In this document: positions 21,904 through 33,500 of the stretch, one piece after another
How positions within the stretch are numbered: the stretch's first letter is position 1
How the letters are laid out: each line of letters begins with the position of its first letter
Assembly: GCF_000003605.2 (NCBI RefSeq)
Contig: NW_003114961.1
Span: 51,804-86,254 of the forward strand
Source of the DNA: Saccoglossus kowalevskii
Lineage: Eukaryota; Hemichordata; Enteropneusta; Harrimaniidae
DNA length: 34,451 nucleotides
Direction: 5' to 3'
The notes under the pieces: model-generated
What the model was told of the DNA's origin: nothing
The model's input: the letters and a program-made list of their open reading frames with translations, nothing else
Databases searched by the model: none
Position numbers and translations under genes: made by a program

Positions 21904-22020
21904 AACAGCAATGGACATGTCTCAGGCCAGTCAACAGCAATGGACATGTCTCAGGCCAGTCAACAGCAATGGACATGTCTCAGGCCAGTCAACAGCAATG
22001 GACATGGTCTCAGACCAGTC
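21904..22020. repeat. 29-bp tandem repeat, four units
   Basis: Units start AACAGCAATGGACATGTCTC and end AGGCCAGTC. The first three are identical; the fourth has one inserted base (GGACATGGTCTC) and one substitution. The core GGACATGTCT fits the p53-family half-site consensus RRRCWWGYYY. A plus-strand frame over it (21851-22117) only reads the repeat. Confidence 0.95.
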
Positions 22021-23178
22021 AACTCAAGTACACATTATGAGATTATACCATTGTTATTTTTTTTATAAACGCGTCAAAATAATGAAATGTTGCTGCAGTG
22101 ACCTCATGCTCATTTAACCTGACATTGTTGGCGAAAAACAAAAAAGCATGTGTTTTGATGCTTGAAATAGATGAAGAACATTGATTCAAAGAATGCTGGG
22201 AGAGAATGGGAGTTAATTAAACTTTCTAGATTCTAATGTTAAATGACGCATCTAAATGAGTTGATCAGAAAACTTGACATGATTTTATGAAAATTACTTA
22301 ATTCTACTAATTAAAAATTGCATGGTATATAACGATGTGTCAAAATTATATCAAATTTAAAATCTGTCCAACACAAAATTAAATTGCTTCTCTCTGATAA
22401 TATAAATAACATTCATATTTCAAATCTTTGGTTCTCTGTATATGTTTTTTTTTTTTTAATGTTTTTTTTTTGGCTAGTTTTCATATCTCCAACATCAAGT
22501 ACTAACACTTGAGACATACAGTAACAGGAGAAATTAAGGTGGGAAAGCCACATAATGCTTTAAAGGAAGAATCATTTTGGAATTGTCATGTGTTACTTTT
22601 GTACTTATTTTCAAACTAACTCTACTGTCAATTTTTTTTTCTCCACAATTCACATTATGGCTAACGTCATTTTAAATAATAGTCTCATTTTTCACTTTCA
22701 TAAAATACAAGAGCTTGTCAACTAGCTCTATGGCACCGATTTCATGGAAACTTTTCATACAGCATTTAAATAATTACTGTACCTGGATAAAATTAAATCA
22801 AGAGAAGCTGAATTTTGTCCTCTCTTTATAGTTTCTTCAATTTGTTCAATATATGTTAGTTCCTAATCACTTTGCACACAATTTGAAATTTCAGAAACCC
22901 TAAAAACAATCTACGACTAACCACCTGACTGCCTCAACGAATCAAATTACTCGGCTCAACCCTTTGATCCCTAACCAACTGAGCGAACTAATCGTTGCGA
23001 CTTACCTAGCAATGAGAAGACACATCATGAAGGTGGTAATTTGCTTTTGGTATAAAATATAACGGAATCTGAAATCTTGTTTGGAAGATCATTTGGAATA
23101 CTTTGTAATAATCTGAGATAATCATGGAGTACGCGTTTCCTATCACCTTTATTAGTTGTTTTACCTAATATATAATTG
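22021..23178 (-). other. Presumed proximal NOVA 3' UTR
   Basis: The sequence just past the NOVA stop codon on the minus strand. It is AT-rich with T-rich tracts on the plus strand (22446-22459, 22463-22472, 22632-22641) and no gene. The UTR end cannot be fixed; long 3' UTRs are usual for NOVA genes in vertebrates. Confidence 0.5.
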
Positions 23179-24312
23179 CTAATTTGTCCCCTTCAGTGCT
23201 CTATTTTGTTCTTCTTGTGTTATTCGCTGTGTGACTAGGTAATGAGCTGTTTGGGTTGCAAGATTATTACCTGTTATAATGACCTTTCTATTGCGTGTTC
23301 CCGGAACATATTCCCCTTTCTTAGATATCTGAATTCTGGCTCCACTGCACTGTTGAAATTCAACAAGGGTCTTCCCGCCTTTCCCAAGAATGGCACCTAC
23401 TAATGTCTCTGGTACTTCAATTTCAAGGGTGCTATCTTTGGCAGCATCCTTTGATAATTCAGTCCCTGAGCCAAAAGTTGCGAGACTACCAAGGCTGCCA
23501 AATGAGCCAAGTGCTCCAAACGCTGGAAGTGCTCCTTCTGTAGGCATAGTTAAACCGGTTCCGCCATTCACTGCAGTCGCTGCTTCATACCCAGCTCCAG
23601 CGCCATTTCGTAAAGGGGGAGATGCACCATTGGCTGCGGCAGCAGATGCAGATGCAGCAGCTGCAGCAGCAGCCGCATGAGCTGCTTGGTAAGGACCTAG
23701 AATGCTGGAAGGAAGAGGTGCGGCGGCAGCAGAAGACCCAAGAGTAGTAAGTAAATGACTTGTACCTGAACCAACCATACTTCCCAATGCATTTATATTA
23801 TAGCCATAGCTAGCTAGAGTATTCATTGCAGCATTAATGGCAGCTGCATCCCCTCCAGGATAGCTAGCTCCTGCTGATATAACCCTAGCTGCTGATGTAG
23901 GCGATAACCCACTCAGAGTAGGTATCCCAACACCCATTGTAGGCATACCAGCTGTGGGGCCAGTGTGTAAAGACATCTGTGGTTGTTTAACATTTACCAG
24001 ACCACCAGCTTCTGCAAATGGAGAACCAGTGGGACTGGCATTGGCAATTGGCCCAGATACCGCAGCATAACTAATATTATTGCAGCTTCCACTTTGGGGG
24101 TCTTCCTGAACTTTAGAAATAACAGCATTCATGGCTTTTTTATTTGCATCACCTTCTCCACTTATGGTCAGGACGCGTTCAGACAGGTTCACACCTTCAG
24201 ATTTCTGTGATATTTGGAGTTTGGATCCAGTTTGTTCCATAAACGCTTTAATAGTAGCACCCCCTTTACCGATAATAAGTCCAGCAGTACTATTAGGAAT
24301 AATTATCTTGAC
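23179..24312 (-). CDS. NOVA: NOVA-type RNA-binding splicing regulator, last exon (KH2, linker, KH3)
   Basis: The exon encodes 377 residues to the stop at 23179-23181. KH2 starts VKIIIPNSTAGLIIGKGGAT at exon residue 1 (24091-24312) with the RNA-gripping GKGG loop, then QEDPQSGSCNNISYA and ANASPTGSPFAE, hallmark NOVA strings. The linker has NTLASYGYN, strongly conserved in NOVA, and an alanine tract at 23629-23685. KH3 (23182-23427) has VPETLVGAILGKGGKTLVEF and ISKKGEYVPGTRNRKV, nearly the vertebrate sequence, and ends in RALKGTN. NOVA proteins bind YCAY clusters in neuronal pre-mRNA and steer alternative splicing. The acceptor TTTCAG precedes 24312, phase 0, the same place as the known Q/VK junction. 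NOVA-1 versus NOVA-2 does not apply if, as is likely for an invertebrate, this is the single ancestral gene. Confidence 0.97.
   Translation of the reverse strand, partial: VKIIIPNSTAGLIIGKGGATIKAFMEQTGSKLQISQKSEGVNLSERVLTISGEGDANKKAMNAVISKVQEDPQSGSCNNISYAAVSGPIANASPTGSPFAEAGGLVNVKQPQMSLHTGPTAGMPTMGVGIPTLSGLSPTSAARVISAGASYPGGDAAAINAAMNTLASYGYNINALGSMVGSGTSHLLTTLGSSAAAAPLPSSILGPYQAAHAAAAAAAASASAAAANGASPPLRNGAGAGYEAATAVNGGTGLTMPTEGALPAFGALGSFGSLGSLATFGSGTELSKDAAKDSTLEIEVPETLVGAILGKGGKTLVEFQQCSGARIQISKKGEYVPGTRNRKVIITGNNLATQTAHYLVTQRITQEEQNRALKGTN
23629..23685 (-). repeat. Polyalanine-coding tract in NOVA linker
   Basis: GCN-rich codons encode an alanine run broken by serine (AAAAAAAA, SASAAAANG) between KH2 and KH3. 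Codons are mixed (GCA, GCT, GCG, GCC), so it is not a pure trinucleotide run. Alanine-rich linkers are also present in vertebrate NOVA. Confidence 0.9.
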
Positions 24313-27199
24313 CTGAAAGACACAAAAATAAATAGTGCAATGGTATTGATGACGACAACAGCAGCTATAGGCCTGTGCTTAATTATCATGGTTTCAGTTA
24401 TTTCAGTGACGTACAATGCCATTAAATGTAGTAGAAACAAGAGTGAATATAGATGACACATCCAACTATAAGTGGATACTCTTAAATTGACACAATAACA
24501 TTTACCACCAAAATGTTGATGCTGCATTTTGAACATTTTTATATATTTATCTATTTCTTCAACCAAATGGACACAATCTTCCTGGAAATATCATACTCAT
24601 CCAAATTAGCACTCAACTAGGTGCCAATCCCCCACATTTGGGACATTTCTATTTTTAGGGTCACGTTCAGCTAAGTGCACATATCCTTCAAAATGCCTAA
24701 AATTTGACTGTCTATTCATTAACCCCATCTTTGATCATTGTTTGACTTTTTCAAATACAAGTAAACAAATTCATATGATACAGCATGGATATTGACAGAT
24801 GTGAATGTGCATAAACTACACTTCAACAATGACCCTTTAAAATTGTGAAAAGCCGTAAACACTTTAAGATTACCAGTTTATAAAAAAAAAATCATGCTGT
24901 TATTTTGCCGAAATCAATTCAACATTGATAATTCACTTGCACACCAGAATTACCAGAATTCTCTGGGGAAAAGTGTCAGTATAACACAGCATCCTGATGG
25001 GTTAATAACAGACTTGAAAACATGTTGCAAATTGTACAAGAAAACAGCTTTGCATCAAGTGTTTGCATATGACCAAACACATTCATTGATTCAACAATGA
25101 AGATAATGGTGGAGATTTCGACTTTGAGTCATAATAATTTTAACATTGTAAATTAATGCAGTACATGAATAAAATTTGCCTATAATTAAAGGGGTTTTGA
25201 TAGATTGGGCTAAAATTTTCTCCTTCATGAAAAAGCTGAAGCAATCCTTGGTTTTCCAAAGTATAGTAGACCAAGTTGAAATGATCCATATTAGCATGCA
25301 CATCAAATCTAAATACAATACTGATTTTCCAAGGGGCATAAGGCTAATAGTTAATATATGTATATACTACTGTACTGTAACCCGACAATGCAAAGTTAAA
25401 ATGTTACTACGGTACATTTATCATCAACATTAAAAGCACTTTAGGTCACATATAAGTTGAGTAGAGTAGGTATGCAGAATAACCCACAGAATATCAACTT
25501 AATGCATGCTAATGTAAGGGTAATGGTACCATGTATAAAACATAATTCAAATTACAGCCTTTCAGCTTAATTTATTGAGTCCTTAGAAACAGATCAAGAA
25601 GTTGCATGCAGCTGATCTAACACCTGGAATTAAATATTTAGACAGCTTAGTTATTACCAGTTATGTGTATGCTGTCTCTTACATTATGTCAGTCACTTTA
25701 TATTTATAAGGGCATCCTGTACTGTTGTGAAAAGATAAATTGCAATAGGAGGTAGGTGTACATGCTAATCAAATACACCTGTGAGGAGAACTCTTTTTCA
25801 AGCTATGAAATAAGGAATTTTAGATTAATGGTCTTACACTACTAAGTAGCAAAAACCCAAGCTTGTTTCAATGGAAACTAAAATAGTGAAGCCCATTCTG
25901 GTGGCAATTTAGAATTAAAAATGGGTCATATTACATACAACTTCAGGTTTTTCTTTGAATCTCTGAATAATGGGATTTAAATAAGAAAATAGCAGTGACA
26001 TTCCTAATAACTTGCTAATATAAGTAAGAAGATTACAACAATCTAAGCAAAATGACATGCTGCTGGATATCATTTTCAGATACAATTATTATGGGATGAA
26101 ATAAACACAAAATAGTTACAGCAACTCTCAAATCAAGGTGAACATGTTAATTACTTATCTGTCAGTTAAAATATATTTCTTACACAGTCTAAGTGAAAGA
26201 GCATATAATTCTATTATAGAATGAATTTGTTAATTTTATCAATGAATTATGCATGGATCATACATTTAACTAAACTCTTAGGAATTTTGCATTTCTTTTT
26301 TTCCAAAAAATAAATGTACTTCATCTCTGAACTCTTTAAAAAATCTTGAAATAAAAATCTTTTTTTTTTTTTTTTTAAAACCATCGTAGGACACTTTGTA
26401 CTAAATATTAGTTATAAATTGGATAATAAATCCATAATAAATGTCTTAAAAGAGGCTCCATAAGGTAGATTGAATATGGTTGTGGTCTGATGAACAGCTG
26501 AAATACGTGTTAGCACTAGGTAATAGACTAATTCATTGAATCCAAGTAATTAATGTTTTAATTTAAGTCACAAGAATCCCAGGGGAATTCAAACATTGAA
26601 AATGATGACTTCATTTTAACAGGAAATTTCTAACAACCTTCGATTCAAAACAAATCAATGACAGTGATGTAGGTATTCAAAAGGTTAAATATTACTTGGC
26701 ATCATTTAAAAGCAAGGATATAAACATGCAAGAACTTCCCTCCGGATTCCTTCAGTATCAGTTTCAATTCTAGTTATAGAGGTCAAAAGATGCACATTTC
26801 AATCAATAGGCCAGCATGCATCATTATGTTCACATATCCTTGTTAAGAACCTGTCTTATTGAGTAGAGATACAAAGCAGTACAATTACAACTAAACCTTT
26901 ATACAATGTACATACATCCAGACAAAAATCTCGCACACAAAATTTTTAACAAAGCAATTTTCAAAGAAATAAAGTAGTCTTTACAATTCATCTAGCATTT
27001 TTGTTTAACCGATGACATGCTATTAGAGGATTTGATAAATATATTCTCAAATGGGCATTGGAGTTGAGACTGAATTACTATTGGGGTTTACCTATAAGTA
27101 GTACAGGGCAAGTGTATGGACAAGTAATCTTAATGTATGTCAGATTAAATGATGACAAGCACATATTCACCTATCTCTAGCATAAATGATTATACATAC
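24313..27199 (-). other. NOVA intron between KH1 and KH2 exons
   Basis: A 2887-bp intron bounded by CAG/GTATGT at the left-hand (KH1) exon end and TTTCAG before KH2. Vertebrate NOVA genes carry an alternative exon between KH1 and KH2; I looked for an in-frame, protein-like exon here and found none. A T-rich tract (about 26359-26376) and an AT-rich background are all that stand out. Confidence 0.85.
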
Positions 27200-27348
27200 C
27201 TGTCTGGCTCTTTCTTGGCTCACTGCACTTTCATTTCCAGTTTTGGCTGCTAACTGTGGTGAATCACGAACTTTCTCAATCACAAAATTACCGACTGCCG
27301 TCAGCGACTCTACCGTACCCGTAATTAACACCACCCTTTCTGATGTCC
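27200..27348 (-). CDS. NOVA: NOVA-type RNA-binding protein, exon for second half of KH1
   Basis: This 149-bp exon completes a glycine codon from an upstream exon and reads TSERVVLITGTVESLTAVGN, FVIEKVRDSP, QLAAKTGNES and AVSQERARQ. It matches the end of NOVA KH1 (PGTTERVCLIQGTVEALNAV then FIAEKIREMPQ in vertebrates), with the exon boundary at the same PG/T site and the same phase-0 exit into KH2. The acceptor is TTACAG before 27348 and the donor CAG/GTATGT after 27200. The open frame extends a few codons into the intron. The exon with the first half of KH1 (GxxG loop) was not found between 27349 and 34451. Confidence 0.95.
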
Positions 27349-27950
27349 CTGTAATCAATTTAAATGAACATGGTATTTAATTAAAATTATCAAAAATAAT
27401 TAAGAGAAAATTCTTCATAGATTTTGGAGTGAATTAATCAAGAATACAGAGAATTGACAGTGTTTCCCTCAGAAAGTGATGGAGCATGCCAATATCTGCA
27501 ATAGACTATAGACCCTAGGGTTTATGATCCACTGATACCCATGTGTTTTATATATGCTATGTGATTTTAATATACAGTATTTGATCTATTAGTAGCGTTT
27601 ATTTTTATGACAACAGTCAAAATAAGTTACATTTAAACGATCTAATTATGCAATAAATGCCATTGTTCGTTTATGCATGTTTCTATTAGAGATGCGCCTC
27701 TAATACTAGTAGCTTATACAACATAAGTGCATGTGATTACATAATTGACATGTCAAAACACAAGACTGACTGCATTTTCAAAATGTTCAAACATGTTTAA
27801 CATGGACAAGTACAATATGGAATAGGAATACATTACGAAAGTATCGAAATATATTGGAATACATAACGAGGTTATCTTAAGCTGATCTGTTTCCGAAGGT
27901 AATCACTGTTTTCACATTTTTTTACAGATATGGCCTCAACATGAAATTAA
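27349..27950 (-). other. NOVA intron, unremarkable part
   Basis: AT-rich intronic sequence upstream of the KH1 exon, without open frames of note or repeats. Confidence 0.6.
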
Positions 27951-28154
27951 GCATCAACTTCATTGGCACCGTTGATTAATAAGTTAGTACTTACTACCCA
28001 ATGAAGCTAAAACTTTAGGCATCAACTTCATTGGCACCGCTGATTAATAAGTTAGTACTTACTACCCAATGAAGCTAAAACTTTAGGCATCAACTTCATT
28101 GGCACCGTTGATTAATAAGTTAGTACTTACTACCCAATGAAGCTAAAACTTTAG
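27951..28154. repeat. 68-bp tandem triplication
   Basis: Three almost identical 68-bp units start at 27951, 28019 and 28087 (GCATCAACTTCATTGGCACC at the start; one C/T difference). Inside each, CTTCATTGG and CCAATGAAG form a 9-bp inverted pair around a loop of about 31 nt. On the minus strand the loop contains GTAAGTACTAAC, a consensus splice donor running into a TACTAAC branch-point-like heptamer. A fourth unit starts at 28155 (GCATCAA) and breaks off. Confidence 0.95.
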
Positions 28155-28242
28155 GCATCAAAATGCCTGCTGCCTGCTTTGCGATTTGATTGACTACGAC
28201 TGGATCACTAGGTATGCAGACATCTATGACATATGTGAATTG
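28131..28242 (-). pseudogene. Possible pseudo-exon next to the 68-bp triplication
   Basis: The minus strand is open for 37 codons between an AG at 28244-28243 (weak pyrimidine tract) and the donor GTAAGT at 28130-28125. It reads QFTYVIDVCIPSDP, VVVNQIAKQAAGILMP and KVLASLG, and is less AT-rich than the surrounding intron. The spacing of hydrophobic, IP, N and AK residues recalls the C-terminal helix of START lipid-binding domains, but this is a weak resemblance. It does not belong to NOVA. It could be a decayed exon fragment or chance. Confidence 0.2.
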
Positions 28243-30267
28243 CTAGTCATCAACTGATTTGTAAGGATTCTACATGTTGAATCTTTAAGACTAGTTTTAT
28301 GACTAGTTGCTGACCAGAATCATGTAGTGTGTGCAGTATTCTGTTGCCAACTATTAATAACTAGCAACTTATAATAGTTTATATATTCATCATATGACAT
28401 ACAATTTGTTTGCTGACAAAGACAAAAAAACGATAATATACAACAGTAGGAAAGTAAATAAAATTTTGGTATTTTTGTTTTCAATATCAGTTTTAATTCT
28501 GTTCAGGTTAGAGACCATTTGGGGGGGGGGGGGCATTTGCAAAAAACCACTACCTCCAAAAAAAGGTACAACATTAAAAAAAAACGCAAAAAAAAGGGAA
28601 ACAAAACTGCTTGTGTCAGGGAGGGCACAAGTCATCACAGGGGCTCATGTGTCAGGGGGGAGCAAACCATTTCATTAAATTCTGTGCAGGGGCAAACGTT
28701 CCACCTGAAAAATTGTGTCACAAAATAACAAAATTACATGCTTCAAAGTTCTAAATTACTTTGTTTCATCGGAAAGAGACAGGGCATAAATTAACAATTC
28801 CTTATCATATATATTCACCAGTTACCCAACAAGAAAGTCAAAAGATATTTTTAAAGACAATACCCTTCAGTTGAATAACTATTTAGCCTGATCACTGATT
28901 TAAATGCTAAAATACAGCTCTTGGCACTCGCAAGGAAATGTATAAACAGACTAAATAAGAATTCAAAGCTTAGGCTTGATTTCATATTAAATCTTGCATG
29001 ATGTAAAAAAGCATACAGCCAACAGCATGCCTATCTAGCTAAGATGGCAGTTTGTTTTATGAATATGTTTAATAGCCATGGACTCATTACATTAGAATTC
29101 CAATCATACATCACACTCAACAAGACTGATTGCCTAAAGCATGTATCCCATGATAGCAAGGGTATAAATTAAATACCGGTGTATAATGTAGGAAACTGGT
29201 ATTCTGATAATCCAATATCGATACAGCTTTCTGTTTTGTTTTAAGAAACCATAGTAACTTGATAATATGAAACTAATCATTGCCCTTAAAGTAGCAAGTC
29301 AATGTTGTAATAGCTCTACTTTATCAAGTGTGTATATTGTATAAATTGAAAAAAATATATATATATATATGAAGCCCAATGTGAATTGTGGTACTCCCTG
29401 AACAATATAGGGATTAGCTTGTTGCATTTGATGTTTCTATTTTCTGAATAAATTTTTAGTCATCTCCAACAGGTACTGCACTCACAATAACATTAATAAG
29501 CAGTGTTATTTTTTCATATTGATGCTAAACATATGTGCTAACCCTGTAAAAGCAATTTTTATACATGCATTTTTTCCATAAGAAGTACATCTCCATTTAG
29601 TTTCACTATTAATTTTGATGTTCTTTTAATTTATTGGGTTTCAACTTTACCAGTAAACAATAAGTTCTAATGTGACATGTTCACAGGAATTTATTTGGCA
29701 GGTTTTACCAATTAATGTAAATACTGAAATTGAAAATAACGTATTTATAATGTATGTGTGATGAATAATGTATTTATAGTAATCCAAAAATTATTTTTAC
29801 TTGTTTTGACCATAAATAAATCTATCATTTGAATAAGCGCATATGCAAATAAAATGCATGTAAACCAGCAGGCAAGTCTGAGGGACTTTCATCTTCACTA
29901 GTAAGTGCCAACGAGTTCTGTAATTCAATTGCTTTGTGGTAAAAGCTAGCATCTCCCTCTCAGCCTCAAGCGAGAGAGGGGGGGGTTGGGTTACAGGGTT
30001 CTCATCATCCTGGCTATTTTAACAAGGAAATGAATGTACTGGTGTAAAAAGAAAAAAAAAAGTCAAAATTTTGTACCAAACAGATCATTTCATATAATAT
30101 AAAATATATTTATTCATGCAATTTGAGCTTTGTTAGAATGACCTAGCTAACACGCATCACATAATGCATAGTTTCAGGTCTATTTTTATTTGAAGTCTGT
30201 TGGGAAAACACAAAAATGTACACTAACAAAATCACTTTTTTTCTTTGACACAAATATACGACAGCCT
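28243..30267 (-). other. NOVA intron with simple repeats
   Basis: Holds a G14 run at about 28520-28533 followed by A-rich tracts, and an (AT)8 microsatellite at 29355-29370. The overlapping plus-strand frames near 28394-28728 and the minus frame 28390-28638 are low-complexity reading of these tracts. No gene is supported. Confidence 0.6.
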
Positions 30268-30537
30268 TTACATTACAGTGTGTCGATAATACATTTGCGA
30301 ACTGTCATGCAACTCAACTTGGTCGTCAAGCTCACTGGACAATTTTTCAGTGGACTGCATTGAAGCAATATACTTTGACATGTGCAAAGGCAGGTCATAG
30401 GTCAAATTACACATAGAAAAACCATGCTGTATCATGGCCATGATGAAAGAAGTGGTCACATGGTCAATTGAGTTTGCAGCATTGGTTGCTCGCTTTTTCC
30501 ATGGAGCTCTTCTGCCATTCTGAAGCAATTTGATCAA
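30268..30537 (-). other. Unrecognised open frame in NOVA intron
   Basis: An 89-codon minus-strand frame whose base composition is closer to coding than the surrounding intron. It reads HVTTSFIMAMIQHGFSMCNL and later SELDDQVELHDSSQ. I know no family that fits. There is a possible acceptor (TTGCTTCAG, at about 30518) and a possible internal donor (CCA/GTGAGC). It could be an unrelated nested exon, a decayed retrocopy or chance. Confidence 0.2.
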
Positions 30538-33500
30538 TTTATAATCTTTACTTTCATTCTTATTTCAGGCAAGTTGGAAATTAGGTCTGCATGAGTACAA
30601 TCAAATTGGAAATGATCATTTCTGCGCATTTTTTTTTTAATAATGGAGTTTCACATTGCTTGATGAAGACATAGAAAATAAGGTCAAAGTACGTGCAATA
30701 AATTTAGTCTTTTCTATACAAGCCATAAATCACTGATGACTTCCTGTCAAGTTCAAGTAAACTAACCTAAGTAGTTATATTTTAAATTATAAATATAATT
30801 CCATCACTATTTCTATTTTTAAAATGCATGTAAACAAATATTCAAATATTGGTGGGGGGGGGTGCAAAATAAAATATATTTGGGACACAAATTTTACTTA
30901 TTTATTTTTTCTGGCTAGTAAAGTTTTTTCTAACTATGATGACCATGAAGTAACATCAGGAACGCTTCAACGAACAAAATGAAATGCTACAAACGACTGA
31001 TTTTATAAAATGATAATTCCATTCAACACATTTGTCTGTAATAGCCAGGGAACCTTGATTAATGTCTTTGGAAATCTATAATAAATACATGATCATACAT
31101 GTATAAAAAGGTGGGTGTAGTTCTGGAATAAAATCTAATATGTACGTATATGTGCGAGAAGTGAATGCCAACTAGATTCTGCATGTTAATTCAGCAAACA
31201 CCTAGGAATACATAGAGCCTAATTTAATAACAGTCAAAATAAACATTAACTTAGTATGTGCTAATGTGTCATTATTGCGCAATTTAACAGCAATATTATT
31301 AGTGTTGGAGTGGTGCCCAATAGCCAAAAATTAAACCAATATCACATAGTGTATTTTAGAACATTAAATTTCACTTGGCTGCTGTGGGGAGATTTGATAG
31401 GTTTTGTTCCTTCATTTAACTACATCTTAGTTTAACACAAAGCTTTTAACAGAGCAGCCTTTACTTCTTTAATACACTGTACACACATTTACTGGTAACG
31501 AGTTACTAGTAATGTAAAACACAGGTTGTGTAAAATTGACATATTCAAACATTTCAAATATTTTTTATTTGCTAGTGTCCTATATTTTTCGTAATGGCTA
31601 CATCCAAATGCAGACTGCCAAAAAATAGGCTGGCAGATATTGTTAACCTTGGTGAATACCATTAAAGTGTAACACTAGCATTATATTTAAGGTGTTATGT
31701 CTTTGGCATTCCAATGCAGTAATGTATATAGAAGTCATGTAGAGCAGGTCAGTTTAGATCATGTACTGGAGACATGTTAATACTAAACACCGAAATTACC
31801 CTCTCTCCCTCTTTCCTTCTAAGTTAACTATAAACGAGACTGCGCACATTGTCAAATAGATAATGTCATATCATGGTCAGTATCTGTCTTAGTAGGTATA
31901 AGCTTTTATCCACTCTTAGCATACACAATGAGAATAGACATCTGGGATGGCATACAAATCAAAAAATAACTCATCCATGGAAAAGGGTTTATAGGACAAC
32001 AGAATTACTGCTTAATGTGACCATGTAGTGACTATGTAATTATGAATTCTGCTGCCCATACTTACAACATTTGCACAGAACCTTAATTTTGACACTAGCC
32101 TGGGTGAATTTTCAGCAAGTAATCTTATATACAGTATTTGTTTTATTAGTACTGCATGTGCTTACTTGAAATAAAGGTGTTTCTAAAGTCAGAATAGTAA
32201 TATTTTAATGATTCAGTACGCAAATAAAATTTTGGATTTGCATGCAAAAAAATGAGAAAATGGTAGCACAATCAAATCAGCTAAAATTGAACCCAGCGAA
32301 TATTTCCTCCTCAGCTCTTACACACCCAGCCCTTTCCTATGTAAAATAAACATACCATAGATATTCCTATCATGCACATCATCTATCTATCACAAACAAA
32401 CAGGCTAAGCCATCTGTATATATGAAGATGGACATCATCTGACCTGCACATGAAGTCTATACAGACTTTTCAATCAGTACATATAACCCAATAACCACAG
32501 TCATGTGGTATACAATTCAATCAATTATCTTCCCCCGGAAACACTGCTTACTAGCCAAATGTCAATTTTATTCAAACCACAGATGTACATACAAGTAATA
32601 AATTATTATTATAAACTCTGGGGAAAAAGAGATTTTGAGCTTTCATGATATTGCTGTATTTCTATCCAACAAATGTGGATATCATTATTCTCTGTAGGAT
32701 TTGTTTTTTTCTGGTAGTTTCTGATGATGTACATTGTATGCTACATATTTCAGCAGTATGGAGGGGTACAAAGCTGTCAACTGTTGTAAATACCTTTTAA
32801 GTTTAATACAACTAACATACTGTAAATAAACAAAAAGAATTTGTGACATTCTAGGCTAAAGTACTATCCTGAACTTAATATAGATTTGATGTAAAGCAGA
32901 TCCTGGCATTTATTTTTACTAGTCTGTATCAGAATTATGTACCAAGCTGGGTAAAAATATTCAAATTGGATATGGAATTTATATTTTAGTGGCTTTTGCA
33001 TCACAATGACAATTACCTGAATCTAAGTATAGGGTATTTTTTTTTATTTATAGTCAAGATAAATTGAGCAGTAAATGAATGTTGAAGATTCACTTGTGTC
33101 ATTGACTGGCATAAGGAAAGAAGAAAATGCATGGCTACTTTTGACACTTTCAGACAGGTCTACCTGTATAATTTTAATTTACTGTACTGTAGTTGCTGAG
33201 AGTGGAGTTTCACTCTTGAGGTAGTGTTTTAGACAGGTGAATTTTTAATGCAAGGAAACATGATTAACATCTAATTTATCACCCATCTTATATAGCTATT
33301 AAATACTGGAGGAAGAAAGGCGAGAGAGCAGCTATTCATACTAACACTTACACAATACACAATTTTATTTGGATGAGATCCAGAAGAACAAATGCTTGTA
33401 AGGTCATGTTGTGAACACAACTCTAATACTCCTGGCGCATGCTGACTTTTTGTATAGAATCAATAGCTATTGTCAGTGAATTAACTGATCTCTATGCCTA

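Noticed and set aside
21851-22117. Plus frame with repeated glutamine/serine/methionine strings
   Set aside because: It only reads the 29-bp repeat, each unit in a different frame because 29 is not divisible by three.
23390-23680. Plus-strand frame of 96 residues opposite the NOVA last exon
   Set aside because: It is the antisense shadow of the NOVA linker and alanine tract, which is clearly coding on the minus strand.
28394-28728. Small K/G-rich plus-strand frames
   Set aside because: They read through G14 and poly-A tracts, are antisense to NOVA, and have no domain.
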